A stretch of 64,000 nucleotides of DNA from Aquiluna sp. (GCA_018402685.1 JAGYIJ010000002.1:62001-126000), one strand, 5' to 3'; numbered from the stretch's first letter, positions 8,876 through 18,324 are shown. Notes: generated from the letters alone by a model not told the origin. Numbers and translations: made by a program.

Positions 8876-10534
8876 TTACTTGGAGATTTCCTTGGCCTTA
8901 GTCTTGCGCCTTGGCATGGTCTCTTCGGCCGCAATCTCTTGAGGGTGCTCGGAGTGAGCAAGCTCATACTCGGCCTTCGACACCGGAGCAATGCGGTCTT
9001 CGAAGTAGATCTTGGAGAGTGCTGAGCGAAGCCTTGCAGCCACGGTGATCTTGCCCTTCTCGTTAGGCCTTGGCATGATCGGCTCGTAGTCCTTGAAGTC
9101 AACCAGCTTCCAGAGCTCATACTTGTCCAGAGGTTCGTGGACTTCGATGTATTCACCGTGGGGGAGGCGAACTACTCGGCCGGTTTCACGGCCGTGCAGG
9201 ACGATCTCGCGGTCCTTGCGCTGCAGGGCCAAGCAGGCACGCTTGGTCACCCAGTAGGCAATGACTGGGCCAATCAGTAGCAGAATCTGCATCGCTACTA
9301 GAACGTGGTTCAGTGACATCTGGAAGTAGATGGCGATCAGGTCTGTGGATGCTCCAGCCCAAAGCACTGCGTAGAACATGACTCCGGCTGCACCGATAGC
9401 GGTTCTGGTTGGTGCGTTGCGAGGGCGGTCCAAAACGTGGTGCTCACGGTCATCCTTGGTGACCCACTTCTCAATGAAGGGGTAAACGGCAACCAGTGCC
9501 AAAAAGACCAATGACACAACCAGTGGAATCAAGACTCCAAATGGCAGCATGTAGCCAAAGACTGAGACATCCCAGTTGCTAGGTGCAAGTCTGAGGGCTC
9601 CATCGAGCCATCCGATGTACCAGTCGGGCTGGGTACCGGCCGAAACTGGAGATGGGTCGTAGGGCCCGTAGTTCCAGATTGGGTTGATGGTGAACAGGGC
9701 CGCGATACCTGCGATAACACCAAAGACCAAGAAGAAGAATCCTCCAGCCTTTGCAACGTAGACAGGCATTAGTGGGTAGCCAACGACGTTCTGGTCGGTG
9801 CGACCAGGACCCGAGTAGTGGGTGTGCTTGTGAATGACAAGCATCATTAGGTGAATACCAATTAGCACAATCATGATGGCCGGGACGATCATGATGTGAA
9901 GGGCGTAGAGCCTTGCGATTACCTCTGTGCCCGGGAACTCGCCACCAAACAAACCAGAGCTGATTGCAGGACCGATTAGTGGGATGCCCTTGATCATGCC
10001 GTCGATAATTCTCAGACCGTTTCCGGAGAGTAGGTCATCTGGAAGTGAGTAACCGGTGAAGCCGGCGGCCATTGCCATGATGAACAGCAAGAACCCGACA
10101 ACCCAGTTCAACTCGCGTGGCTTGCGGAATGCTCCGGTGAAGAAGACGCGAAGCATGTGAAGGCCAACGGCGGCAACAAAAATAAGTGCACCCCAGTGGT
10201 GCATCTGGCGCATAATCAGGCCACCGCGGATGTCAAAGCTGATGTCCAGCGAGGATGCGTATGCAACGGTCATCTCAGCACCCTTTAGCGGCGCATAGCT
10301 GCCGTCATAGTAGGTGTGAGCCATGGAGGGCTGGTAGAAGAAGGTGAGCCAGGTCCCGGTGATGATGACCACCACAAAGGACCACATGGCAACTTCACCG
10401 AGCATGAAGCTCCAGTGGTCAGGGAACACCTTGCGAGCAAAGAACTTGGTGAAACCACCCAGTCCCAGGCGCTCGTCAAAATAGTTGGCTGTCTTGCCTA
10501 CTGCTGTTTTTGGCTCTTGAACTTGACTAGTCAT
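8876..10534 (-). CDS. qcrB: Cytochrome bc1 complex, cytochrome b subunit
   Basis: QcrB holds the low- and high-potential b hemes and the quinol sites of the actinobacterial bc1 complex. The 552-residue protein has eight core helices. Heme histidines lie in MHHWGALIF and VGLHMLRV (about 112-126) and in the later ALHIMIV and IGIHLMML helix. The Qo-site motif is PDWY instead of PEWY, as in other actinobacteria. A charged C-terminal extension of about 120 residues is typical of this lineage. Ribosome site AGGAAG precedes the ATG, and the qcrA stop lies three bases upstream. Confidence 0.96.
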   Translation of the reverse strand: MTSQVQEPKTAVGKTANYFDERLGLGGFTKFFARKVFPDHWSFMLGEVAMWSFVVVIITGTWLTFFYQPSMAHTYYDGSYAPLKGAEMTVAYASSLDISFDIRGGLIMRQMHHWGALIFVAAVGLHMLRVFFTGAFRKPRELNWVVGFLLFIMAMAAGFTGYSLPDDLLSGNGLRIIDGMIKGIPLIGPAISSGLFGGEFPGTEVIARLYALHIMIVPAIMIVLIGIHLMMLVIHKHTHYSGPGRTDQNVVGYPLMPVYVAKAGGFFFLVFGVIAGIAALFTINPIWNYGPYDPSPVSAGTQPDWYIGWLDGALRLAPSNWDVSVFGYMLPFGVLIPLVVSLVFLALVAVYPFIEKWVTKDDREHHVLDRPRNAPTRTAIGAAGVMFYAVLWAGASTDLIAIYFQMSLNHVLVAMQILLLIGPVIAYWVTKRACLALQRKDREIVLHGRETGRVVRLPHGEYIEVHEPLDKYELWKLVDFKDYEPIMPRPNEKGKITVAARLRSALSKIYFEDRIAPVSKAEYELAHSEHPQEIAAEETMPRRKTKAKEISK

Positions 10535-10537
10535 TTT

Positions 10538-11559
10538 TTACTTCCTCATGTCCCAGAATGTTGGGCCAACTGGCTCCAGGAAATCACTTTGAGCGATTAG
10601 GTAACCCTCAGCGTCAACCGCGATTGGCAGCTGGGGGAGTGGACGCGCTGCTGGACCGAATACCACCTTGCAGTGATCAGCTAGATCAAAGGTCGACTGG
10701 TGGCAAGGGCATAGCAGGTGGTGAGTGTGCTGCTCGTAAAGAGCCACTGGGCAGCCCACGTGGGTGCAGATCTTTGAGTAGGCGACGATGCCGTCGTAAC
10801 TCCAGCCAGCCTTCTCAGGAGCCTCGTTCAAGACGCCTGGATTGACCCTAACCAATAGAACTGCAGCCTTAGCCTTCTCCTCGAGCTTGTGCTCGGTCGA
10901 GTTCGGCTAATCCTTCGGGGATGACGTGGAAAACAGATCCCACGGTTACCTCGGAAGCTTTAATTGGGATCCCTGTCGGGTCCTTGGCAAGCCTGGTGCC
11001 CGCCTTCCACATAGTGCGCTTTAGTGTGTCGCCAACCACGGGACCTAGGTCACCGAAGATGACCACCGCTGGAATTGGAAGGAAAGCTAGCGCTCCATAC
11101 ATGGTGCGACGAATCAGCTTGCGTCGGGTGAAGCCAGACTCACCATCGGCCAACTTGATGATCTCAACGGCAGCTGCTCGGTTCTCATCAGACGAACGTG
11201 CGAGGTGACGTTCCTCAGTGACTTCGTTGTCCGGCATCAGGGTCTTAGCCCAGTGCACCGCACCAAAACCAATGCCCGAGCAAAGACAGTGACATTCCAA
11301 GGCCCATCCACAACGAGTTGTTGCGGGTTGCGGACAGGTCTCCACCTGAAATTGGGAATGCGAAGAAGCCCCAGACTGCAATGATGGCGCCCACGATGCT
11401 CAGTAGGAACATGAAGGCCACTTGGCGTTCAGCGTTCTTGGCGTGCTTCTCGGACTTGTCCGTCATTCTCAGACGGTGCGGCTCTACACCTGGGTCCTTG
11501 ATTGCCTTTTCAATGTTGGTCGCAAGACCAGGAGAGTAGGACTTCTCTACTTCACTCAT
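10538..11559 (-). CDS. qcrA: Cytochrome bc1 complex, Rieske iron-sulfur subunit (two frameshifts in this sequence)
   Basis: QcrA carries electrons from quinol to cytochrome c. Three consecutive frames together give one 339-residue protein: an N-terminal cytosolic part and two membrane segments (to about 11277), a third segment preceded by TRRKLIRR (to about 10895), and then the Rieske domain with CTHVGC and CPCHQS as cluster ligands. Removing one G from a GGG near 11275-11277 restores LLGIGFGAVHWAK. Removing one C near 10895-10896 restores ELDEHKLEEKA. Both changes are single-base insertions in short homopolymers and are probably sequence errors, because the gene is essential to the operon. 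The twin-arginine-like RRKLIRR segment fits Tat export; tatA and tatC are nearby. Confidence 0.9.
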
Positions 11560-11569
11560 GTCATATCTC

Positions 11570-12346
11570 CTAGTTCGCCTTGGCGCCGAGCCAGACGGAA
11601 ATTGCGATTATGAAACCTAAACCAAAGATCCACACAAATAATCCCTCAGCAACCGGACCAACAGAACCCAGAGCGAAGCCACCAACCGATGGGTTGTTCT
11701 CGACGTACTTCAGGTAGGAGATGATGTCTTTCTTGTCCTCAGGGGTGAGGTTGGCGTCATTGAAGACTGGCATGTTCTGGGGGCCGGTAACCATGGCCTC
11801 GTAAATGTGCTTTTCGGTTACGCCGCCAAGAGCTGGAGCGAACTTGCCCTCGGTGAGAGCTCCACCTGCTCCAACAGCGTTGTGGCACATGGCGCAGTTG
11901 ATTCGGAAGAGTTCGCCACCGTGCTCAACGTTGCCGTCTGTTCGAAGGAACTCAGGATCTGGAAGCGCTGGGCCAGGTGCGAGTGAAGCCACGTACGCAG
12001 CCATTGCAAGGATCTGCTCCTCGGTGAACTGAACTGGCTTCTTGTAAAGCTGGGGACCTGAGGCCTGTCCAGGCATGCGACCAGTTCCGACCTGGAAATC
12101 AACTGAAGCGGCTCCAACACCAATCAAGCTCGGTCCGCCAATTGCACCTTCGCCGTTGGTGCCATGGCAGGAAGCGCAGTTGGCCAAAAATAGCTTGCGG
12201 CCCTCAGATACCTGCTCTGCAGAGCCGAATTCGGTCTCGACCACGTTAGTCGCTGTGGCGTAACCGCCACCGGATAGCACTAGACCAAAGAAAACAACCA
12301 GTCCAGCAGCCCAGGGCTTGCGGTGCAGTGGCTTATCTGAATTCAA
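11570..12346 (-). CDS. qcrC: Cytochrome bc1 complex, diheme cytochrome c subunit
   Basis: The 258-residue diheme cytochrome c links bc1 directly to the aa3 oxidase, replacing a soluble cytochrome c. Two CXXCH sites are visible (Cys57-His61 and Cys151-His155), each at the start of a class I cytochrome domain with a downstream Met ligand region. An N-terminal signal or anchor lies at about 14-32 and a C-terminal anchor at about 232-255. The start is TTG, with GGGAGA just upstream. Order ctaE-qcrC-qcrA-qcrB on the minus strand is the standard actinobacterial operon. Confidence 0.95.
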   Translation of the reverse strand: MNSDKPLHRKPWAAGLVVFFGLVLSGGGYATATNVVETEFGSAEQVSEGRKLFLANCASCHGTNGEGAIGGPSLIGVGAASVDFQVGTGRMPGQASGPQLYKKPVQFTEEQILAMAAYVASLAPGPALPDPEFLRTDGNVEHGGELFRINCAMCHNAVGAGGALTEGKFAPALGGVTEKHIYEAMVTGPQNMPVFNDANLTPEDKKDIISYLKYVENNPSVGGFALGSVGPVAEGLFVWIFGLGFIIAISVWLGAKAN

Positions 12347-12358
12347 TCGCTTCTCCCG

Positions 12359-12982
12359 TTATCTCAAGATGTAGACGACCACGAACAGGCCAATCCACAC
12401 CACATCTACGAAGTGCCAGTAATAAGAAACCACGATGGCGCCAGTGGCCTCCTTGTGTCCGAAGTTCTTAGCTGCGTAGGCGCGTCCAATGATCAATAGG
12501 AATGCGATTAGACCGCCAATGACGTGCAGACCATGGAATCCGGTGGTTATGTAAAAGGCCGAACCATAAGAGTTTGAACTTATGGTGATGCCCTCTGAGA
12601 CCAACAGGGCGTACTCCCAGATCTGGCCGGCGATAAAGATTGAACCCAAAACGTAAGTTAGGAAGAACCACTCGACCATTCCCCACTTGGCGGGGGAAGA
12701 TCCAGTCCTTCTTGGCTGCATTCTCTCGGCAGCGAAGACACCGAACTGCGCGGTGAAAGAGCTCGAAACCAGAATCAGAGTGTTCACAAGGGCAAATGGG
12801 ACATTCAGCACCTGAGTGTCGTTTGCCCAGAGGTCTGGTGCACCAGCACGAAGGCTGAAATACATTGCAAAAAGCCCGGCGAAGAACATAACTTCTGATC
12901 CGAGCCAGACAATCGTTCCTACCGAAGTGGCGTTTGGCCTGTTGATTACAGCAGGCGAAAGCGGTTGAGAGGTAGCGGTCAT
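12359..12982 (-). CDS. ctaE: Cytochrome c oxidase subunit III
   Basis: A 207-residue membrane protein with five predicted helices, the structural subunit III of the aa3 oxidase. Conserved segments include [20 protein letters not shown] near the start and [11 protein letters not shown] and [14 protein letters not shown] towards the end. The open frame runs further upstream but only as antisense of trpD. ATG 12982 is chosen because it begins a family-like N-terminus and has TAAACT seven bases ahead. The gene leads the ctaE-qcrCAB operon, while its partner subunits I, II and IV are encoded about 4 kb away on the plus strand. Confidence 0.94.
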   Translation of the reverse strand: MTATSQPLSPAVINRPNATSVGTIVWLGSEVMFFAGLFAMYFSLRAGAPDLWANDTQVLNVPFALVNTLILVSSSFTAQFGVFAAERMQPRRTGSSPAKWGMVEWFFLTYVLGSIFIAGQIWEYALLVSEGITISSNSYGSAFYITTGFHGLHVIGGLIAFLLIIGRAYAAKNFGHKEATGAIVVSYYWHFVDVVWIGLFVVVYILR

Positions 12983-12989
12983 GGCCCCA

Positions 12990-12995
12990 AGTTTA
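12990..12995 (-). promoter_or_regulatory. Predicted -10 of a leaderless promoter (ctaE operon)
   Basis: TAAACT on the minus strand lies seven bases (TGGGGCC) before the ctaE ATG, with no Shine-Dalgarno. The same hexamer precedes the divergent trpD gene. Confidence 0.55.
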
Positions 12996-13073
12996 CCCGA
13001 AATGTGCTTCACAGATTGAACTCCTGGCACTTTTTGCGCGGAATTTTCAGCATTTTTCCCGAAGTGAGCTGAG

Positions 13074-13079
13074 TAAACT
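13074..13079 (+). promoter_or_regulatory. Predicted -10 of a leaderless promoter (trpD)
   Basis: TAAACT lies six bases (TTGGCA) before ATG 13086. The predicted transcription start falls on the ATG, and this site decides the start over the alternative TTG at 13080. Confidence 0.55.
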
Positions 13080-13085
13080 TTGGCA

Positions 13086-14150
13086 ATGACGTTTTTGAGC
13101 TGGCCGACCATCTTGTCAAGCCTTTTGGCGGGGGAGGACCTGAAGCGAGCCGAGGCAAGCTGGGCAATGTCCCAAATCATGTCCGGCGAGGCCACCCAGG
13201 CCCAGATCGGGGCGTTCATGCTGGCGCTCAGAGCCAAGGGCGAAACCGTTGAAGAGCTTGCCGGACTCGTCGATGTCATGCTCGAGAACGCAGTCTTGTT
13301 GCAGACCGGTTCCGATGCCGTTGACATCGTTGGCACCGGGGGAGACCTGGTCGGGACAGTAAATATCAGCTCAATGGCGGCCATTCTGGCCGCAGCCAGC
13401 GGAATACCCGTTTTGAAGCACGGCTCTAGAAGCGCCTCTGGCAAGACGGGGTCATCCGAGATGCTCGAGGTGCTCGGCATAAGGCTGGACTTATCGCCCC
13501 AACAGGTCACTGAAGTCTTTAGAAAAGTCGGCATCACGTTCTTCTTTGCACCGGTTTTTCACCCCGCAATGCGTCACGTTGCACCGATTCGCAAAGAGCT
13601 GGCAATACCGACAACGTTTAACTTCCTCGGACCACTTGCAAACCCAGCTCAGCCAATCGCAACGGCGCTTGGCGTCGCAGACGCCAAGATCGCGCCACTA
13701 ATGGCCAGCGAGCTGGCTCAGCGGGGGAGAGTGGCGCTGGTCTTTAGGTCCAATGACGGTCTTGACGAGCTCAGCACCACCGCAACGGCCAAGATCTGGC
13801 AGGTTGCTAATGGCCAGGTAACCGAACACGAATTAGACCCAACCAACTTAGGGCTGGCACGAGTGACCCAGGACAAACTGCTTGGCGCAGACGCCAAGCA
13901 CAATGCCGAGGTGGCAGCAAAGCTATTCGAGGGCAAAGAGTTCCAGAATTCCTCGGAGATTCGTGATGTCGTGTTGCTAAACGCGGCTGCTGGAGTCGTT
14001 GCCTATCAGCTTGCGAAAAACCCTGAGCTTGCAAATGAGCCACTTGAGGCCAGATTCGCAGCCGCATTGTCGGTCGCGTCCAACGCTCTATCCAGCATGG
14101 CCGGTGCGCAGAAACTCAGTGACTGGTCGCAAGCCACTCAGTCCGCCTAA
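13086..14150 (+). CDS. trpD: Anthranilate phosphoribosyltransferase
   Basis: TrpD joins anthranilate and PRPP in tryptophan synthesis. The 354-residue protein shows the class III phosphoribosyltransferase motifs: GTGGD (83-87) for the PRPP pyrophosphate, NIS (93-95), [15 protein letters not shown] (111-125) and a later [18 protein letters not shown] segment binding anthranilate. It stands alone, with no other trp gene in the window; in many actinobacteria trpD sits beside ctaE in just this way. A 133-base gap with an AT-rich palindrome follows. Confidence 0.95.
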   Translation: MTFLSWPTILSSLLAGEDLKRAEASWAMSQIMSGEATQAQIGAFMLALRAKGETVEELAGLVDVMLENAVLLQTGSDAVDIVGTGGDLVGTVNISSMAAILAAASGIPVLKHGSRSASGKTGSSEMLEVLGIRLDLSPQQVTEVFRKVGITFFFAPVFHPAMRHVAPIRKELAIPTTFNFLGPLANPAQPIATALGVADAKIAPLMASELAQRGRVALVFRSNDGLDELSTTATAKIWQVANGQVTEHELDPTNLGLARVTQDKLLGADAKHNAEVAAKLFEGKEFQNSSEIRDVVLLNAAAGVVAYQLAKNPELANEPLEARFAAALSVASNALSSMAGAQKLSDWSQATQSA

Positions 14151-14197
14151 ACCACCAGATCTTCGAAGTGGGGAGCGGCGCTGTAATTGTTAGTTGA

Positions 14198-14222
14198 CAT
14201 AATGTTTATTATCGGCACTATG
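14198..14222. promoter_or_regulatory. AT-rich palindrome with -10-like elements on both strands
   Basis: ATAAT (14199-14203) and ATTAT (14208-14212) form a perfect inverted repeat around GTTT. On the plus strand TATTAT lies seven bases before an ATG at 14220. On the minus strand GATAAT lies seven bases before an ATG at 14200, which opens an 18-codon frame ending inside the trpD stop region. It could be a bidirectional promoter or an operator. The plus-strand frame runs into the antisense of the YczE gene and is probably not a real gene. Confidence 0.35.
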
Positions 14223-14283
14223 AACCCTGGCTCAGAAGGGGCGAGTCGTTGTGGCACTCTCACCCCCCGCCATGAGCAATTAG

Positions 14284-14889
14284 CTAGACCCTGCCGCCCT
14301 TGTCGGCTAAGCCAAACAGTCGCATTGCAAGCTGGTTCAGATAACCAATTGCGAGTGCAAATATCAGAGTTCCTTCTCGAACCTGACCGCCAAGTACAAA
14401 CCCGATGCTGACCACGACGATTTCCACAGCCGTTCTGGCAATCCAAAATGGTGATTTGAATCTTTGAGCTAATCCCATATTGAGGCCATCTCGCGGACCC
14501 TTACCCATGCCGCAAGAAATGTAGAGCCCAGTGGCATAAGAGATCAGCAGCATTCCAGAGACGAACAGCAATAGTTGCTGCCAATAAACAGTCGGTTCTG
14601 GGATAAACGGCAGAGCCAGGTCTGCGAAAACGCCCACGAATATGGCATTCATGATGGTTCCAAGACCGGGCTTCACTCGAAGCGGTATCCAGGTCAGTAG
14701 GACCAGCGCCGAGACAAACACCGTAGCCTGGCCAAAGCTCAGCCCGGTTTGAATCGAGATTCCCTGAGCCAGCACGTCCCAGGGAGCAATGCCGATTTGC
14801 GCGTCAACCATCATCGCTAGGCCAACGCCGTAGATGAATAGCCCGAAAACTAGCTTCACAAAGCGTTTCGGAAAATTAGACTGAAGCAC
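14284..14889 (-). CDS. YczE/YitT-like integral membrane protein
   Basis: A 201-residue protein with five predicted membrane helices, resembling the YczE (YyaS/YitT-related) family of unknown or transport-related function. Typical conserved stretches are GVGLAMMVDAQIGIAPWDVLAQG near the start and the loop CGMGKGPRDGLNMGL in the middle. The start is GTG with no Shine-Dalgarno but TAGTCT six bases upstream. It is divergent from the glycerophosphodiesterase gene, 31 bases apart. Substrate and role cannot be told from sequence. Confidence 0.8.
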   Translation of the reverse strand: MLQSNFPKRFVKLVFGLFIYGVGLAMMVDAQIGIAPWDVLAQGISIQTGLSFGQATVFVSALVLLTWIPLRVKPGLGTIMNAIFVGVFADLALPFIPEPTVYWQQLLLFVSGMLLISYATGLYISCGMGKGPRDGLNMGLAQRFKSPFWIARTAVEIVVVSIGFVLGGQVREGTLIFALAIGYLNQLAMRLFGLADKGGRV

Positions 14890-14895
14890 CGCTAA

Positions 14896-14901
14896 AGACT
14901 A
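14896..14901 (-). promoter_or_regulatory. Predicted -10 of a leaderless promoter (YczE-like gene)
   Basis: TAGTCT on the minus strand lies six bases (TTAGCG) before the GTG start at 14889, without a ribosome site. Confidence 0.5.
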
Positions 14902-14920
14902 GGGGCAGAAAGGTTATTCG

Positions 14921-15679
14921 ATGACCAGGACTGGATACTTCGATGCTCCATATCCAAGAAGATTTGCTCATCGCGGACTGTCCTTGCACCAAGGCGATAT
15001 CGACGAGAACTCAATAGCGGCCATCCAAGCAGCTATTGACCAGGGTGCAACCCACGTTGAGAGCGACACCCACGCCACCAAGGACGGCACCGCCGTGTTG
15101 TTTCACGATGATGATCTAGCCCGGGTGGCGGGGGTTCCTAAGCAAATCTCCGAACTAAAGATCGCGGAGCTCAGGTCGATAAGACTGAACCACGGCTCTT
15201 TGATCCCGACCCTCGGCGAGGTGTTCGAGAGCTTCCCGGATTTATACCTAAACCTCGATATCAAATCCGAGCAAGCGATTGCTCCAACGGTGAGGGCCAT
15301 CGAGGATTATCGCGCCCATGACAGGGTTTTGGTGTCAAGCTTCTCCGAGTCAAGAAGAGCCAAGGCCATAGCGCTCCTTACAAAGCCAGTTGCAACTAGC
15401 GCCTCGATGCGGACCGTGGTTTTAGCCTGGGCGCTGCATAAATTTGCATTTGGGATTGGCTTCAGGTCCCTCACGCGCAATATAGACGCCTTTCAGATTC
15501 CGCCATCCAGGGGGCCTATTCGGTTTGCGACCACTTCCTTTATTAACCGTGCCAAATCTGCCAACAACGAGGTGCACTTTTGGACGATAAACGATCCCGA
15601 GCAGATGCGAGCGCTAATCGATTTGGGCGCCGATGGAATCGTAACCGACCGAGTAGATGTGCTGAGCAACCTGAAATAA
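14921..15679 (+). CDS. Glycerophosphodiester phosphodiesterase
   Basis: A 252-residue GDPD-family TIM barrel that hydrolyses glycerophosphodiesters to glycerol 3-phosphate and an alcohol. Active-site residues are visible: His17-Arg18-Gly19 in FAHRGL, Glu29-Asn30, the metal ligands Glu47 and Asp49 in VESDTHATKDG, and His62 in LFHDDDLARV. No signal peptide is evident, so it is probably cytosolic and related to the UgpQ type. A ribosome site GAAAGG lies seven bases before the ATG. Confidence 0.88.
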   Translation: MTRTGYFDAPYPRRFAHRGLSLHQGDIDENSIAAIQAAIDQGATHVESDTHATKDGTAVLFHDDDLARVAGVPKQISELKIAELRSIRLNHGSLIPTLGEVFESFPDLYLNLDIKSEQAIAPTVRAIEDYRAHDRVLVSSFSESRRAKAIALLTKPVATSASMRTVVLAWALHKFAFGIGFRSLTRNIDAFQIPPSRGPIRFATTSFINRAKSANNEVHFWTINDPEQMRALIDLGADGIVTDRVDVLSNLK

Positions 15680-15747
15680 TCCTGAGAACTTTGGCTTTCT
15701 AGGAATTGCTAGGGGCTTTGCTGGTTGCCCATACCTGGAGGCAATAA

Positions 15748-16107
15748 ATGGCAGACACAATGCGCGGTATGAGACTCGGTGGGCAATCACTGGAGTCCGA
15801 TAAGGGCGTCGAGCTCTCAGAGCGCCAAAGGGTGGACTTCCGCTGCGCCAAAAATCATGAATTTTCAGTGGTCTTCTCACTAACCGCTGAATTGCCGACC
15901 ACCTGGGAGTGCAAAAGCTGTGACGCAGTTGCAGTCAGGCTCGAAGATGGTGTGGAGGTTGACCTCGCCGAGGAGAATTCCGACGGCCCCAGAACCCACT
16001 ACGACATGGTTCTAGAGCGTCGATCCCGCGAAGAGCTCGAAGAGCTTTTGCAGGAGATGCTCATCAGCATGCGCAAGCGTCGCGCTGAGGGAAGACTTAG
16101 CGCCTAA
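15748..16107 (+). CDS. rbpA: RNA polymerase-binding protein RbpA
   Basis: RbpA binds group 1 and 2 sigma factors and stabilises the open promoter complex in actinobacteria. The 119-residue protein has the family order. A basic N-terminal tail (MRGMRLGGQSLESDKG) is followed by a core domain whose zinc ligands Cys33, His37, Cys54 and Cys57 are all kept (in Mycobacterium they are lost). The basic linker and the C-terminal sigma-interaction domain (RTHYDMVLERRSREELEELL) complete it. A strong GGAGG ribosome site precedes the ATG. The 3' end overlaps the convergent ppm gene by 11 bases. A second family member lies at 55920-56297. Confidence 0.93.
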   Translation: MADTMRGMRLGGQSLESDKGVELSERQRVDFRCAKNHEFSVVFSLTAELPTTWECKSCDAVAVRLEDGVEVDLAEENSDGPRTHYDMVLERRSREELEELLQEMLISMRKRRAEGRLSA

Positions 16108-16801
16108 CCAAGCGCTGTAACAACCACTTCGTGCAAAGCGCGAAGGCCTCAATAATGATCCCGGTGGTCATTTTGCTGCGACCACCCTCACGCTCAATGA
16201 AGGTAATTGGGACCTCTGCTATCTGAGCGCCGAGCCCCATCGAAAGTTTTGTCATTTCCACCTGAAATCCATAACCGTGGGCCTGAATCTTTTGAAGTGG
16301 CAACTTTGAAACCAGCTCTGCCGAATAAGCCCGATAGCCGGCGGTCACATCTTTTAGTTCACTTCCAATTGCAAATCTGGCATAGGCATTGCCCGCTTTG
16401 GATATCCACTGGCGATAGCTAGGCCAGTTTTGAACCGCTCCCCCAGCTACCCAGCGCGATCCGATAACAAGATCTGCATCGCTTGCCAGCAGCCGGGAAA
16501 GATCATGAGCCTGATGTGAACCATCGGCATCCATTTGAATAATCCGCTCATATCCACGATCGAGTGCGACCTGAAACCCTTGCGCGTAGGCTCTGCCGAG
16601 ACCGTCCTTCGATTGTCTGTGCAGCACGCTGACGCGGCTGTCTCCCGCGGCAATCTTGTCTGCCAGCTCCCCCGTGCCATCTGGCGATGAGTCATCAATG
16701 ATGATCAGATCGAGCTCGGGCTCTGCATCAAATAACTTTTCGACTGAGGACTGTATTACCTCACGCTCGTTGAAGGTGGGCATCAAAACGCAGGCCCTCA
16801 C
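16097..16801 (-). CDS. ppm: Polyprenol monophosphomannose synthase (GT2)
   Basis: A 234-residue GT2-family transferase that moves mannose from GDP-mannose to polyprenyl phosphate, the donor for lipoglycan and glycoprotein mannosylation. Visible motifs are the N-terminal LMPTFNE, the acidic pair in IIDDSSPDGT (36-43), the metal-binding DAD at 91-93, and the GYGFQVEM segment typical of Dpm1/Ppm synthases. There is no C-terminal membrane domain. The GTG start overlaps the TGA of lnt (GTGA). In mycobacteria the same two activities are fused as Ppm1, which supports this assignment. Confidence 0.9.
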   Translation of the reverse strand: MRACVLMPTFNEREVIQSSVEKLFDAEPELDLIIIDDSSPDGTGELADKIAAGDSRVSVLHRQSKDGLGRAYAQGFQVALDRGYERIIQMDADGSHQAHDLSRLLASDADLVIGSRWVAGGAVQNWPSYRQWISKAGNAYARFAIGSELKDVTAGYRAYSAELVSKLPLQKIQAHGYGFQVEMTKLSMGLGAQIAEVPITFIEREGGRSKMTTGIIIEAFALCTKWLLQRLVRR

Positions 16802-18318
16802 CTGCGCCTTGACTTTCTTGCAAGGGCCAGGCCAACCAGGACTAGCACCACCAGCAGGTTGATGTAGTCGAAGAATCTTCCGACAAACATCGCTGGCGTT
16901 AGACCGGAATAAAGCGGCAGCTCTTCGACCATCACGGCCGGTGTGTACCACTCGACCTCCGAGAGGATCTCACCCGATGGCAGGTAAATGGCGGATAGGC
17001 CAACGGTTGAGATATTCACAACCGTTCTTCCAGTTTCGATGGCCCTAAGCCTTGCAATACCAGCCTGCTGAAAGGTCTCGTCGGAGTAGCCAAAGTCGGC
17101 ATTGTTGGTTTGAGAGAGGATTATCTCCGCACCATCTGCGCTGAGCTCTCTGAGAATGCCATCCTCCGCAATCTCAAAGCAGATCAGGGTGCCAGCAATA
17201 AAGTCCTCTGAGACCTCGAAGATGCCATCTCTTTCTCCAAAGCTAAAACCTCTTGGAATCATGTCGATTAGATCGGGTGCAAACATCCGCCAGAACTCTC
17301 GGTCCGGCGCGTATTCGGCAAATGGCACCGGTTGTTTTTTGTCGTAGTAGTCCACCGGGCCTAGTTCCTGGCTGCCACAAAAGGGTCGAATTAAAGCTCT
17401 CGTCTCCCCTGGCAGTAATGGTTCCAAATGAGAACGGTGCGTCAATACGATTGGCAAGCTCCTCAATTTTTTGTCGTGCACTCTCTGAGCGAAGCGGGTC
17501 TATGTCCGAGGAGTTCTCCGGCCAGACCAAAAGATCCACCTCATCGACCAGCGGGTGATCAAAGACCAACTCGGTGGCATCGAGGTGGTTTTGCAATATG
17601 GTGCCGCGCCCAACATTTGAAAATAGACCCGCATTTGCATTGCCTTGAACGGCTGCAACAACCTTGGTCCCGGTCTGGGTCGTGGTGAAAGAGGTTGGGG
17701 TGATTATCGGAATCAGGGCAACCACCAAGATGGTGACCACGACCGGCCTGAAGGGCAAACGAGATCTGCCGGTGCGATTCATTAGCCAAAGCGCTGCCAG
17801 GATTCCGATCAGGGCAACCATGAAGCTAAGTAGCGACATTCCTCCCCAAAACACCCACTTCATCATGAAGCTGTCGGTCTGAGTCATCGCCAATCTCGAC
17901 CACGGGAAACCCCCGTAGGGGAAGTTGTTTGCCAAAAACTCGCGCAGCGTCCAAATGCTGGTGGCAGCCAGGGCAAAGAAGTAAAGCTCTGTGCCCCTGG
18001 GTTTCAGCTTTTTATAGAGCCAAGCGGTCAGCGCAGCACCGAATGCGTAATAGAGCGACTGGAGCGTGGAGAGAGCTATCAGCGGCACCGGTCCCAGGTA
18101 GAGCGATATCCACTCGATGTGGGCAATGTAAAAGCCTGACCGGCCAAAAAGCCAAGTAGCCATGCCCACCAAAAACCAAGACCGAGAGTTGCTATCAACA
18201 ACAAACCCGGGATTAGCGGAGCAAGAATCCAAACGTTCTCGGTGGGAAAGGTGTAAAGCGCCACTAATCCAGAACCGATGGCAAGTGGAATTCGCCACAA
18301 AAGCTCTCGATAACGCAT
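16798..18318 (-). CDS. lnt: Apolipoprotein N-acyltransferase (two frameshifts in this sequence)
   Basis: Lnt adds the third acyl chain to lipoproteins. Three frames join into one 506-residue protein. A membrane domain of several helices is followed by a nitrilase-like domain with the expected triad: Glu in VWPENSS, Lys in YYDKKQPVPFAEY and Cys in LICFEIAED. The first break lies in a TTTT run near 18131, where adding one T gives AFYIAHIEW. The second is near 17355-17358, where removing one base gives RPVDYYDKK. The two indels compensate in total length. The start ATG has TAGGGT six bases upstream and no Shine-Dalgarno. Confidence 0.85.
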
Positions 18319-18324
18319 GTAACT

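Noticed and set aside
8749-9156. Minus-strand frame of 135 codons across the tmRNA end and the qcrB end
   Set aside because: It overlaps the tmRNA acceptor, the terminator and the qcrB coding region in another frame, with no family resemblance.
10869-11381. Separate 170-residue open frame starting MQSGASS within qcrA
   Set aside because: Its N-terminal part is out of frame with the real gene; it is the middle part of qcrA after a single-base insertion.
12983-13537. Long N-terminal extension of ctaE
   Set aside because: It is antisense of trpD, and the leaderless promoter and family start point to ATG 12982.
14187-14411. Plus-strand frame of 74 codons after trpD
   Set aside because: Most of it is antisense to the YczE-like gene, its composition is not protein-like, and it has no ribosome site. 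Only the palindrome upstream is worth keeping.
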